From positions 310,001 through 374,000 of the forward strand of contig NZ_JBGUAX010000003.1 in the NCBI RefSeq assembly GCF_041821065.1: 64,000 nucleotides of DNA, given 5' to 3'. The notes under the pieces are model-generated. The model saw nothing but the letters and a program-made list of their open reading frames with translations. It ran no database searches and was not told the DNA's origin. The translations under genes were made by a program, and so were the position numbers. Positions 32,833-41,790 of the stretch are shown one piece after another (positions within the stretch are counted from its first letter, which is position 1; each line of letters begins with the position of its first letter). Origin of the DNA: Egicoccus sp. AB-alg2. Its GTDB lineage: Bacteria > Actinomycetota > Nitriliruptoria > Nitriliruptorales > Nitriliruptoraceae.

Positions 32833-34229
32833 GCGGTGACGGCTCACCCGGGCGCCGCACGGTCGGCGCCTACGCCCTGGTGACGGCGCTGAGCGTGCTC
32901 GCGTCCTCGGCCGTCTCCGTGGTGATCCCACAGTTGGCTCGCGACCTCGAGCTCGACACGTCCGCCGCCGGTTGGGTGCTGGCGTCGTTTTCGGTCACGT
33001 TTCCCATCGGCACGGTGCTGTTCGGGCAGCTCGGCGACCGTCTCGGTCCGCGTCGCGCCTGGGTGTGGGGGGCCGTGCTCTTCGTGGGGGGCGGGACCAT
33101 GGCGGCCGTCTCACCGTCGTTCGCCCCGATCGTGGTCGGCCGCCTCGTGCAGGGCGTCGGTGCGGGGGCCATCCCGGTGCTCTCCCTGGCAAGACTTGCA
33201 CGTGGTGGTGCTCGTCAGCGCGCGAGTCGGGTCGGCTTCCTCACGGCCGTCGTGTCGATCCACTCCGGGGCTGGCCCGCTGCTCGGCGGGGGCCTCGCCG
33301 GCGCCGTGCACTGGCGAGCCACCTTGGCTCTGCCGCTGCTCACCGTTCTCGTCGCCGTACCGATCTGGCGCGACCTGCCAGACACGCCGCAACCGGGCAG
33401 CGACGTGGACTGGCCCGGTGCGGCGTTCACCTTCGCTGCGGTTGCAGCCCCGCTCCTGCTTCTTCGCCAGCTCGCGATCGGCTCGTCTGTCGGCGTGTGG
33501 CCGCTGGTCGTCGTCTCCATGGCCGCCATCGCGGGCCTGGTCGCCCGCGTCCGTCGGCGCCCGAGCGGATTCCTACGCCGCGACCTGATCACGGACCCGT
33601 CGCTCGTCGGTGCCGGCGTTGCCGCGATGTGCTTGCTGGCGATCTACCTCGGTGGCATGTTCGCCGTGCCGCTCCTGCTCACCGATGCGCTCGGCTGGGG
33701 GCCGTTCCAGTTGGGGCTGGCCGTCCTGCCCGCGGCCGCTGTCGGCACGGTCGCCGCACGTCTCACCGGCCGGCACGTGCGGCCAGCCCGTTGGTCACTG
33801 GTCGCCCACGCCGCAGTGCTCGCCGGTCTCGGCGGCCTCGTGGTGATCACGTTCGGCGGGACGCCGCTGGCCTGGGTTGCTGGCTTGTGCCTGTTGGCGA
33901 CCGCCAGCATGAGCGCACAAGTGGTCCACACCACCTCGGTCCTACGCGCTCCCGGCGAGCCTCAGGCCAACACGGCCATCGGCACCTTCCAACTGTTTCT
34001 GTTCTCCGGCGGCGCCCTCGGGCCGATCGTCGTTGGCGCCGTCGCCGAACGGACGACGGTTCCCACAGGAGTGGCGAGTTCCTCGGTGCTCCTCGCCGGT
34101 GGAATCGTGCTGCCGTTGGTCCTCCGCCGTCGCGGGCGTCGGCATCATCGCCCGCGTTCACCGCTGAAGGTCGACCTCTCGATGCCACCCGACGAAGACC
34201 TACGGGCCAGCCCAGGTGGGCAGGCATAG
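32829..34229 (+). CDS. MFS transporter (DHA2-like)
   Basis: Protein of 466 residues with about 13-14 membrane segments. Motif A is recognisable as GQLGDRLGPRRAW after the second segment, and GAIPVLSLARL follows in the fourth-helix region. The polar C-terminal tail (about 430-466) is cytosolic. DHA2 members are mostly drug/proton antiporters, so it may export a product or a toxic intermediate, but uptake cannot be excluded. It is translationally coupled to the ADA-like gene. Confidence 0.88.
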   Translation: MSGDGSPGRRTVGAYALVTALSVLASSAVSVVIPQLARDLELDTSAAGWVLASFSVTFPIGTVLFGQLGDRLGPRRAWVWGAVLFVGGGTMAAVSPSFAPIVVGRLVQGVGAGAIPVLSLARLARGGARQRASRVGFLTAVVSIHSGAGPLLGGGLAGAVHWRATLALPLLTVLVAVPIWRDLPDTPQPGSDVDWPGAAFTFAAVAAPLLLLRQLAIGSSVGVWPLVVVSMAAIAGLVARVRRRPSGFLRRDLITDPSLVGAGVAAMCLLAIYLGGMFAVPLLLTDALGWGPFQLGLAVLPAAAVGTVAARLTGRHVRPARWSLVAHAAVLAGLGGLVVITFGGTPLAWVAGLCLLATASMSAQVVHTTSVLRAPGEPQANTAIGTFQLFLFSGGALGPIVVGAVAERTTVPTGVASSSVLLAGGIVLPLVLRRRGRRHHRPRSPLKVDLSMPPDEDLRASPGGQA

Positions 34230-34243
34230 ACACAGGAGAATCC

Positions 34244-35029
34244 ATGGATCTCGGCATCGCAGGACGAACCAGTCTCGTATTGGGCGCCGGCGGCGGACTC
34301 GGCAGTGCCATCGCCGAATCGCTCGCGGGGGAGGGCGTTGCCGTCGCCGCCGCGGACATCGACGGAGGCGCGGCAAGAAGCACCGCCGATCGGTGCGCGT
34401 CGCGAGGGGTCTCGACGACGGCGTTGGCATGGGATCTCGCCGACATCGACGCCATCGACGGCCACGTTGCCGCCGTCGAAGCCGACCTCGGGCCCGTGGA
34501 CATCCTCGTGAACATGACCGGTGGGCCCCCACCGACGCCGGTGTCGGGACAGGACGCCGCCAGTTGGCGCCGCCACTTCGAGCAGATGGTGCTGTCGGTC
34601 ATCTCCGTGACGGACCGCGTGCTTCCGTCCATGCGAGCGCGTAGCTGGGGGCGTGTCATCACGTCGACGTCGTCTGGGGTCGTCGCCCCCATCCCGAATC
34701 TCGGTCTGTCCAACGCCTTACGTTCGTCGCTGGTCGGTTGGAACAAGACCCTCGCCGCCGAGGTGGCAGCTGACGGGGTCACCTGCAACATCGTCCTGCC
34801 GGGCCGGATCGCCACGAAGCGCATAACGTTCCTCGACGAGAAGAAGGCCGAACGCGAAGGCCGACCGGTTGCCGATGTGGTCGCCGAGTCGACCGCGTCG
34901 ATCCCGGTCGGCCGCTACGGCGACCCGGCCGAGTACGGCGCCGTGGCGGCCTTCCTCGCCTCGAAGCAGGCATCCTTCGTCAATGGTTCGATCATCCGAG
35001 TCGACGGCGGGATGATTCCGAGCGTGTGA
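34244..35029 (+). CDS. Short-chain dehydrogenase-like protein lacking the YxxxK pair
   Basis: Protein of 261 residues. The cofactor motif LGAGGGLG (13-20) is TGxxxGxG-like but lacks the Thr. The NMTGGPP segment and the Ser of TSTSSG (about 143-144) are present. Where YxxSK is expected the sequence reads LGLSN, so Tyr is Leu153 and Lys is Asn157. A subgroup of 'BKR-like' SDRs is known with this imperfection. It may bind rather than reduce, or use other residues. AGGAGAA precedes the ATG. It is the last gene of the plus-strand run. Confidence 0.82.
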   Translation: MDLGIAGRTSLVLGAGGGLGSAIAESLAGEGVAVAAADIDGGAARSTADRCASRGVSTTALAWDLADIDAIDGHVAAVEADLGPVDILVNMTGGPPPTPVSGQDAASWRRHFEQMVLSVISVTDRVLPSMRARSWGRVITSTSSGVVAPIPNLGLSNALRSSLVGWNKTLAAEVAADGVTCNIVLPGRIATKRITFLDEKKAEREGRPVADVVAESTASIPVGRYGDPAEYGAVAAFLASKQASFVNGSIIRVDGGMIPSV

Positions 35030-35150
35030 TCGAGGCGCGATCGATCGGCCGCTGCACACCCGGCAAGCGGACACGCCGACGAACAGCGATCCGATGCCTA
35101 TTGCTGACGCAGTGCCGCGATGCGAGCGCGATCTCGGGAACGGGAGTGCG

Positions 35151-36065
35151 TCAGGACGTTCCTGCCCGGGGCGTGGCCGGGCGGGAAGGGTCGATGACGG
35201 CGCGCAGTTCGCGCAGGAACGCCGCCGGCTGGTCGCGCGGCGGGTCGTCGGCGGCCTCCTCGATGACGCGCAACGGCCAGCCGTGGCGCCGACTGGCGTG
35301 CTCGGCGACGGCGAGCGGGTTCGCACGGTCGTGGCGACCCCAGATGAGCGCGGTGCCGACCTCGATACGGGCCAGGTCCATGTCGGGGATCCGGGGGACA
35401 CCGAGCCGACGGAACAACCGCCCGGCGGCCCTGGACCGCGGCGACCGGGCGAGACCGAGGTTGTAGGCGACGAAGACGGGCCACTCGTCGCCCATGTCGG
35501 CACGAAGCGCGTCCAGGTCGTAGGCGCACTGGCCCATGAAGCGTTCGTAGGACCGCTCGGTCGGCCGGACGGCGAAGCGCACGAACGACGTGGCGAACCG
35601 GGCCGTCGGTCGGAACGGTGCCAGCCCGAGCGAGTCGACGAGGACGAGCTGCTCGAGGCGGTCGCCGTGACGGATCGCGTAGCGGGCCCCGATCGCGCCG
35701 CCGAGCACATGACCGACGACGACGGGTGCTGTCGAACAACGCTGCGCGATCAGGTCATCGAGCCAGTCGACCACCCGGTCCTCGTCGAGGTCCTCGTCAC
35801 CGCCGCCGCTCGAACCGTGTGCCGGCAGGTCAGGAGCGATGACGTGGTGCGTCTCGGCGAGGTCCGGCATCACCCACCGCCAGTTCACCGCTGACTCGCC
35901 GGGGCCGTGCAGCAGCACGATGGGCGGCCCGTTGCCTCCCTCCAGCAGCGCGGTATCGATCCCGGCTGCCCGCAGCTGCCGCTCGGTCATCGGGACGTCC
36001 TCGAGGAGCGCTTTGCGCGCCATGGCTGCCGCTTCGTGGGTGGCGACGCTTCTGGTCGTCTGCAT
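35151..36065 (-). CDS. Alpha/beta-hydrolase-fold protein with lost catalytic residues
   Basis: Protein of 304 residues with a full alpha/beta-hydrolase scaffold: LLHGPGESAVNW, APDLPAHGSS, IWGRHDRANP (Asp246). The nucleophile elbow reads GHVLGG, so the expected Ser is Val120 (codon GTG). The region where DxGHxP is expected reads AADDPP, so His is Asp273. Two of three triad residues are therefore absent. It may be a binding or signalling pseudoenzyme, or use another chemistry. GGAG lies upstream of the ATG at 36065. It is downstream of, and on the same strand as, a LuxR regulator. Confidence 0.8.
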   Translation of the reverse strand: MQTTRSVATHEAAAMARKALLEDVPMTERQLRAAGIDTALLEGGNGPPIVLLHGPGESAVNWRWVMPDLAETHHVIAPDLPAHGSSGGGDEDLDEDRVVDWLDDLIAQRCSTAPVVVGHVLGGAIGARYAIRHGDRLEQLVLVDSLGLAPFRPTARFATSFVRFAVRPTERSYERFMGQCAYDLDALRADMGDEWPVFVAYNLGLARSPRSRAAGRLFRRLGVPRIPDMDLARIEVGTALIWGRHDRANPLAVAEHASRRHGWPLRVIEEAADDPPRDQPAAFLRELRAVIDPSRPATPRAGTS

Positions 36066-36178
36066 GGCTGCTCCGTTCGCTCGTCGCCGACGACGCTACG
36101 GATCCGGTGAGCACACGCCTTCGCCCGTCCATGCCATTCGTGTGGCGAGGGGCTTCTGGTACGTCCGTACCAGGCGGG

Positions 36179-37816
36179 TCACAGCAGCCCGTGTTCCACC
36201 GCGTAGACGGCGGCCGCCGCACGTGACGTCACGCCGAGCCGGGCGAAGATGTCCTGAAGGTGACGGCGGACGGTGTGCTCGCTCACGACGAGCGCCGCCG
36301 CGATCTCGGGATTCGTGTGCCCGGCGGCGACGAGGGCCAGCACCTCCCGCTGGCGGCTCGTCAGCCGGTGGCCGATGCCTGCGCTCGCGCCCAGCAGCCT
36401 CGTGGCCCGCTCGGCATCCGGGCCCGCGCCGAGCTCATCGAGGGCGTCGCGTCCCACGTGAAGCTCGAGCGCGGCGGTCTCCTCGTCGCCGAGCGCCCGG
36501 CATGCGAGCCCGAGGCCGACCCGGGTACGGGCATGCTCGTACGGTGCCTCGAGCCGCTGCCACCGGCGACACGCGTCACGGAAGGCCTCGACGGCCTCCT
36601 CGGCCCGCCCCGAGGCGAGGGCCACCGCGCCCCTGGCCTGTGCCGCCATCGCCTGCAGCAGCGGGGCGCCGAGCGCGGCGGCGCTCTCGTCCAGTTCGTC
36701 GACACCCTCCCGGGCACGGTCCAGGTCCCCCGCGGCGAGCATGATCTCGACCTGGGCTGCCAGCATCTTCGCCCTCGCGAGGCGGTCGGTCGCCGCATGA
36801 AGCGCATGCCCAACCGCACCGGCGGCTTCCTCGACGCGTCCCTGTGCCAGCCGCAGGAGCGCCAGGCCGGGGTACGGGTCGTGACCGGCCTCACGCGCAC
36901 GACGGTAGGCCCGCTCCGCCTCCGAGAACCGCCCCCGGAGGCGGAGCAGCTCCGCGAGTTGGTAGTGCGCCATGCCGACTGCCGGCTGACCGAATGGTGT
37001 GGTGAGGCGGTCACGCGCACGGCGCGCTTCCTCCCAGGCCTCGGTCCAGAGGCCGTGGAACTGCAGGATCTCCGAACGGTGCACGAGGCACTGCCCGCGG
37101 AAGGCGACGAGTCCTGGCTGCGACCGGCACCAGTCGTCGAGCGCCTCCGTCCATTCGTGCGCGCGTCGGAGGTCGAACAGGTCCCGGCAGGCCAGGATCA
37201 CCGCGCAGTAGACGGTGCCGGCGACGATCGGCGAGAGCTCCTCGGCGGTGACGGCGACCATGACCTCGTCCAACAGGCCGACGCCCTCGACGATCTGTCC
37301 GCCGCGGATCATGGCCTGGCCCTGCCCGAGCCGACCCATCGCCACGAGGTCGGCATCGCCGAAGCGCTCGCCGTAGGCGGTCGCCTCCCGGAACGCGCCA
37401 CCTGCCCTCGCGACGTCACCCTCGGCTTCGAGGGCATGGAGGCCGTCGGGCACGCGCAGGTAGCCGCGAGTGACCACGTCGAGGTCATGGTCGTCGAGGA
37501 GCCGCCGTGCCCGCGCGAGCCAGCCGGCGCCGCGGGCCGTCTCGCCACGGTTGAGCAGTCCGAAGGACAGCCAGAAGGCGCACCGGGCCGCGGCCGCGAC
37601 GTCTCCAGCCGCCAGGTGGTCGTGGTGGGCGCGCTCCCACGAGTCGGCGCACACGCGATCCTCACCGATCAGGTGGGCCGCACTGGCCAGCAGTTCGCGA
37701 TCCTCAGCGGCCAGCGATTTCTCGTGATCGGCGGCCAGGAACTCGGCGTAGGCGACGCTCCATCGTCGCCGTGCCATGCTGGCCCGCGCCGCTACGAGGA
37801 CGTCGGTCGAGGTCAT
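36179..37816 (-). CDS. LuxR-family regulator with TPR-like helical N-terminus
   Basis: Protein of 545 residues. Most of the chain is alpha-helical repeat of TPR character (for example AAARCAFWLSFGLLNRGE and LAELLRLRGRFSEAERAY). The last 65 residues are a LuxR/GerE helix-turn-helix: LTSRQREVLALVAAGHTNPE, then VSEHTVRRHLQDIF. No P-loop or receiver domain is present, unlike full LAL/MalT regulators. The ATG at 37816 has GGGAG 8 nt upstream and is preferred to GTG at 37822. Likely controls the neighbouring hydrolase-like gene; the signal is unknown. Confidence 0.87.
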   Translation of the reverse strand: MTSTDVLVAARASMARRRWSVAYAEFLAADHEKSLAAEDRELLASAAHLIGEDRVCADSWERAHHDHLAAGDVAAAARCAFWLSFGLLNRGETARGAGWLARARRLLDDHDLDVVTRGYLRVPDGLHALEAEGDVARAGGAFREATAYGERFGDADLVAMGRLGQGQAMIRGGQIVEGVGLLDEVMVAVTAEELSPIVAGTVYCAVILACRDLFDLRRAHEWTEALDDWCRSQPGLVAFRGQCLVHRSEILQFHGLWTEAWEEARRARDRLTTPFGQPAVGMAHYQLAELLRLRGRFSEAERAYRRAREAGHDPYPGLALLRLAQGRVEEAAGAVGHALHAATDRLARAKMLAAQVEIMLAAGDLDRAREGVDELDESAAALGAPLLQAMAAQARGAVALASGRAEEAVEAFRDACRRWQRLEAPYEHARTRVGLGLACRALGDEETAALELHVGRDALDELGAGPDAERATRLLGASAGIGHRLTSRQREVLALVAAGHTNPEIAAALVVSEHTVRRHLQDIFARLGVTSRAAAAVYAVEHGLL

Positions 37817-37881
37817 GCACACCGCTCCCGGACACCGCCGGCACCTGCATCCTAAGCGGGCCGCCGTCGAGATCGCAGGGG

Positions 37882-39261
37882 TCAGGGGGCGATGTTCTGG
37901 TTGCGGTGGAACACGTTGTCGGGGTCGTAGGCGCGTTTGACGGCCTGCAGACGCCGATAGCGCTCACGGCCGTAGGCGTCCTCGACCCGGTCGGCGCCCT
38001 CCTCCATCAGGAAGTTGACGTAGACGCCGGTCGCATGAGGTTGGAGCGCCTTGCCGAACTCGCGCACCCAGGCGCGCTCCTGTTCGAACCCCTCGGCGTC
38101 CGCGGTGATACCGGAGACGTTGAACACGTGGCCGCTGGCACGGCCCCCGAAGGCGGTCGCGGCGGCATCCACCTCGGCGACCGCGCCGCCCAACTGCCAC
38201 ACGACGACGCTGGAGCGGGGGGACAGCATCCGCGCCGCGTGCTCGAGCGTGACGTCGAGGACCTCGTCGTCCAGCACACCGACGTCACACGCTCGGAGGT
38301 GGACCCAGATGCCGTGCGGGTAGCTGGCGTCCAGCATCGACTGGTGCTCGACGAAGGGGCGCACGTCGGTCAGGTCGATGACCGGATCGCCCAGACGACG
38401 CATAGGCGCGAGGACCAGCTCCCCACGCGCGAGCGGACCCGACCAGCAGCACATCACGCCGACGACCAGCCGACCGTGCAGGTCTTCCGGGATCAGGTCG
38501 ACGGCCGGCGCACGACGCAGCAGCAGTGCCGTCGTGAGCTCGCGTGGTGCGTCGCGGCACCAGTCGCGGTAGACGCGGGTGACCTCGTCCGCCTGCTCGA
38601 AGGGCCACAGCACGAGCCCGGACAGGACGCCGGGCCCGACCGGGTGGAGGTCGAACGTGAACTTGGTGACGACGCCGAAGTTGCCGCCGCCGCCGCGCAC
38701 GCCCCAGAAGAGTTCGGGGTGGTGACGGTCGTCGGCCACGACCCGTCGACCGTCCGCGGTGACCAGGGACACCCGCCAGAGCTGGTCGACCGACAGCCCG
38801 TGGCGGCGCATCAGCCACCTGATCCCGCCACCGAGGGTGAGCCCCGCGACGCCGGTGTGGGTGACGGCACCCGTGGGGACCGCCGAGTCGTACGCCTGCG
38901 TCGCGCGGTCGAGTTCGCCGAGCAGCACCCCGGCCTGCACCCGGACCCGACCCGCGCGGGGATCCACCTCGATGGCCTTCATCGGACCGAGGTCGACCAC
39001 CAGGCCGTCGTCGACCACCGACAGTCCGGGGAAGCTGTGCCCGCCACTGCGAACCGCGACCTCCAGCGCGTGCTCGCGGGCGAAGCCCAGCGCCGCGACC
39101 ACGTCGTCGCCGTCGGCGCATCACGCGATCACCGCCGGCCGACGGTCGATCGAGCCGTTCCACACTCGCCGGTGTTGCTCGTAGTCAGGTGCGCCGGGTA
39201 CGACGACACGGCCGGCGAACCGCCCCGCCAGACGGCCCACGGGCAGGCGCGTCGACACCAT
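37882..39261 (-). pseudogene. FAD-binding (BBE-type) oxidase gene with one in-frame TGA
   Basis: From the ATG at 39261 (GGGAG upstream) the frame reads [15 protein letters not shown]...RRPAVIA and meets TGA at 39121-39123 (codon 47), then continues intact to 37882. The family normally reads Arg-Cys here (RPAVIARC...), so a CGA to TGA change explains it. Downstream are the FAD_binding_4 motifs VRSGGHSFPG and TLGGGIRWL, GVRGGGGNFGVVT, and a C-terminal BBE segment YDPDNVFHRNQNIAP. A GTG at 39102 could restart translation (406 residues) but would omit the first FAD strand region. Recent inactivation, sequencing error or readthrough are all possible. Confidence 0.75.
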
Positions 39262-39330
39262 GACCTTCTCCCGGCCGCGCAGGTCGCTGCCCGGCCCGGC
39301 CGGTCATCGTCGCCGCGTGCGGCGCCGGGG

Positions 39331-40077
39331 TCAGGAACCTGGGTTCCACTCGCCCGAGGTGGTGGCCGGGCGGGTACCGGGATAGGCCTCCGCCGCCAGC
39401 CCCTCCGGGTCGAGGATCACGATGCCGTCGCGTCCGGTACGCACCAGCCCGGCGTCCCGCAACCGTCGAAGGGCCTTCACGACGACTTCGCGAACCGTGC
39501 CGATCGCGTCGGCCAGGTCCCGTTGGCTCACCGAAGCGACCATGTCGTTCCCCGTCGCCGGGTCGACCGCGAGGTCGAGCAGGTGGCGGGCCAGCCGTTG
39601 GGGCACCGTCGCGAATGCGCCGCTGGGGATCTCGGGGATGAACGACAGGACCCGTTCGGTGAGTTCGTCGATCAGCACCCGGGCGACGCGCACGTCGGTC
39701 TCGGCCGCATGACGGACGACACGGGCGTCGAGGCAGAGCAGCCGCACCTCCGTGACGGCCTGCAGCGTGGCGGGCAGCGCGAAGGGCGAGGCGAACAGCG
39801 ACACGCCACCGAGCAGACCCCCGGGACACACGTAGCGCACCGTCATGGTGCGCCCGTCCGGTGCCGTGACGAACACCCGGACCAAGCCGCTCACGACCAC
39901 CTCGAGGTGCGCCGTGGCGTCGCCCTCCCGCCGTAGGACCTCGCCGGCCGGCAGCGACGTCAGCCGTGCCCCGTTCCACAGTTGCTCGCGGCTCGCCTTC
40001 GGCAGGTCGCCCAGATACGACCCGGCGAGTGCGCGCGCCACCGCCGGATCCGTCCACGGGCCGTGTCGGTCATCCAT
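39331..40077 (-). CDS. Crp/Fnr-family transcriptional regulator
   Basis: Protein of 248 residues: a cyclic-nucleotide-binding-like barrel (about 25-140; GEVLRREGDATAHLEVVVSGLVRVF) and a Crp-type winged helix (about 155-235; VSQRDLADAIGTVREVVVKALRRLRDAGLV). There is no Fnr-type Cys cluster. The effector is unknown. Its start overlaps the ASCH gene stop by 8 bp, so the two form one unit. It may control the flavin oxidase downstream. Confidence 0.88.
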   Translation of the reverse strand: MDDRHGPWTDPAVARALAGSYLGDLPKASREQLWNGARLTSLPAGEVLRREGDATAHLEVVVSGLVRVFVTAPDGRTMTVRYVCPGGLLGGVSLFASPFALPATLQAVTEVRLLCLDARVVRHAAETDVRVARVLIDELTERVLSFIPEIPSGAFATVPQRLARHLLDLAVDPATGNDMVASVSQRDLADAIGTVREVVVKALRRLRDAGLVRTGRDGIVILDPEGLAAEAYPGTRPATTSGEWNPGS

Positions 40078-40570
40078 CGCCGCTGCGCGCCGTCGATTCG
40101 TCCGGCCGTTCGGCGTACCGGGACTTCGCCGGGGCCCACGCGACCGTGAAACGCTCGCACACGACCTCCAGGTCACCGGTGAAGTCCAGACCCAGCGCCT
40201 CGCAGCGCTCGCGGAAGAACCGTTCGTGTTCGGTTCGCCAGCCGTCCAGGCTGCGGTCGCCTTCCCCCTCGGCGTACGCGAACGCAGCATCGACCTCGTC
40301 GAACGGCCGGAGTTCGACGTCGGTCGTCTCGATGACGCAGACCGGCTCGTCGTGGCCGTCCAGTACGACGGATCGCTCTCCGGTGACGGGCAGCGGGTCC
40401 TGCTGCGGGTCGTAGTCGGCCAGCAGGCTCGCCGTGGCCTGCTTGCGGCCCTGAGCGACCAGCGCGGCGAGCTCGTCGGCCTTCGCCGGGGTGTCCGCGA
40501 AGGCGAAGCGATCCGTCGGGAGGCGCATCCCGGTGGCGCGCCGGTAGGCGGCAGCGAAGTCCTCGGGCAC
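40070..40570 (-). CDS. ASCH-domain protein
   Basis: Protein of 166 residues with the ASCH (PUA-like) fold: FADTPAKADELAALVAQGRKQATASL carries the usual GxKxxT motif, followed by LDGHDEPVCVIETTDVE and FDEVDAAFAYAEGEG. ASCH domains bind RNA or modified nucleosides; some, such as YqfB, are amidohydrolases acting on N4-acetylcytidine. The GTG at 40570 has GAGAGG upstream. The partner is the overlapping Crp/Fnr gene. Confidence 0.85.
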   Translation of the reverse strand: MPEDFAAAYRRATGMRLPTDRFAFADTPAKADELAALVAQGRKQATASLLADYDPQQDPLPVTGERSVVLDGHDEPVCVIETTDVELRPFDEVDAAFAYAEGEGDRSLDGWRTEHERFFRERCEALGLDFTGDLEVVCERFTVAWAPAKSRYAERPDESTARSGDG

Positions 40571-40715
40571 GGCACACCTCTCGCGTGGCTCGCCAGCGGG
40601 CCGGCCAGCGACGGCGGCGACGGCAGCGACACGACAGCGCCACCGCAGCGTCCCCGGTCACGGTCACCGCGATCGAGCCGCCGCCGCGCGGCCGCCACCG
40701 TCGCAGGAGGCCCTC

Positions 40716-41777
40716 ATGGACACCATACTTCCCGGTCAGCACCGCTCCGAGCGCACGCCGGACCGGCGCGACCGCTCGCCCCGCCTGGGCCGGCTCGCAC
40801 GCTGGTCGTTCCGCGGGCTCCTGTCGCTGCTGGTCCTGGCCGTGATCGGCACGGCCCTGCAGGCGATCGCGGAGGCCCGCGACGGACGCGAACACCCGGC
40901 GCCGGGCGAACTGGTCGCGCTTCCCGACGGCCGCTCGCTCCACCTCGTCGTCGACGGCGAGGAACACGAGGGCCCGGTCGTGGTGCTCGAGACCGGCATG
41001 GGCGGCATGACCTCCGCCTGGGGCTGGATCCAGCCGGCGCTGGCGGAACAGGTGACGGTGGTGTCCTACGACCGGCCGGGTCTCGGCTGGTCCGACCCGT
41101 CACCCGACGGCCCGGACGCCGAGCACGTGGTCGCCGACCTACGGGCCGGCCTCGACGCGCTCGGGCTGAGCGGTCGCGGCTTCGTCCTGGCGGGTCACAG
41201 CCTCGGCGGCCACTACGTGCGTGCGTTCGCGCAGGCCCATCCCGACGAGGTCGTCGGGATGGTGCTCGTCGACCCGTCTCACGAACGGCAGGCGGAGGCG
41301 ATCGATGGCTACGAGGTCGAGCAGCGGCGGAGCCGGCTGCTGATGCGGCTGCTGCAGGTGACCTCCCGGATCGGCCTGCATCGGGTGTTCGACCCGTTCG
41401 CCGCCGCCATCGCCGACCTGCCCGAACCGACCCGGACGCAGGCGCTCGTGCAGCAGGTCCGGCCCGCCTACTTCGACGCCTATCTGGCCGAGTTCGCCGC
41501 GCTCGACCGCATCGGTGCCGACCTCGCCGCAGACGACGTCGACCTCGGGGACCTGCCGCTGCGCGTCCTCGTGGCCGGCCACAGCCCCACGCCGGCGGGT
41601 CGGCAGGCCGTCGAGGCCGCGGCAGCCCTGCGGGAGCAGCTCGCCGGACTCTCGACCCGCGGGCGGACCGTCGTCTTCGACGACGCGGCACACGTCACGA
41701 TCGTGACCCAGCGGCAGCACGCCGCCAGGGTCACCGCGGCGATCCTCGACGTCGCGGCCGAGAGCCGACCAGGCTGA
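40716..41777 (+). CDS. Membrane-anchored alpha/beta hydrolase
   Basis: Protein of 353 residues. An N-terminal basic segment and a single membrane helix (about 33-50, FRGLLSLLVLAVIGTALQAI) precede an alpha/beta-hydrolase domain with ETGMGG (oxyanion), SYDRPGLGWS, nucleophile elbow GHSLGGH and a C-terminal AAHVTIV histidine. The acid residue is less clear. It is probably exported or anchored with the domain outside the membrane. AGGAGG precedes the ATG. Substrate unknown. Confidence 0.84.
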   Translation: MDTILPGQHRSERTPDRRDRSPRLGRLARWSFRGLLSLLVLAVIGTALQAIAEARDGREHPAPGELVALPDGRSLHLVVDGEEHEGPVVVLETGMGGMTSAWGWIQPALAEQVTVVSYDRPGLGWSDPSPDGPDAEHVVADLRAGLDALGLSGRGFVLAGHSLGGHYVRAFAQAHPDEVVGMVLVDPSHERQAEAIDGYEVEQRRSRLLMRLLQVTSRIGLHRVFDPFAAAIADLPEPTRTQALVQQVRPAYFDAYLAEFAALDRIGADLAADDVDLGDLPLRVLVAGHSPTPAGRQAVEAAAALREQLAGLSTRGRTVVFDDAAHVTIVTQRQHAARVTAAILDVAAESRPG

Positions 41778-41790
41778 TGCGACCTGCCTC

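Noticed and set aside
39121-39123. Selenocysteine codon in the FAD oxidase
   Set aside because: The family has Arg-Cys here, not a catalytic Cys at the TGA position, and no SECIS-like hairpin was seen just after it.
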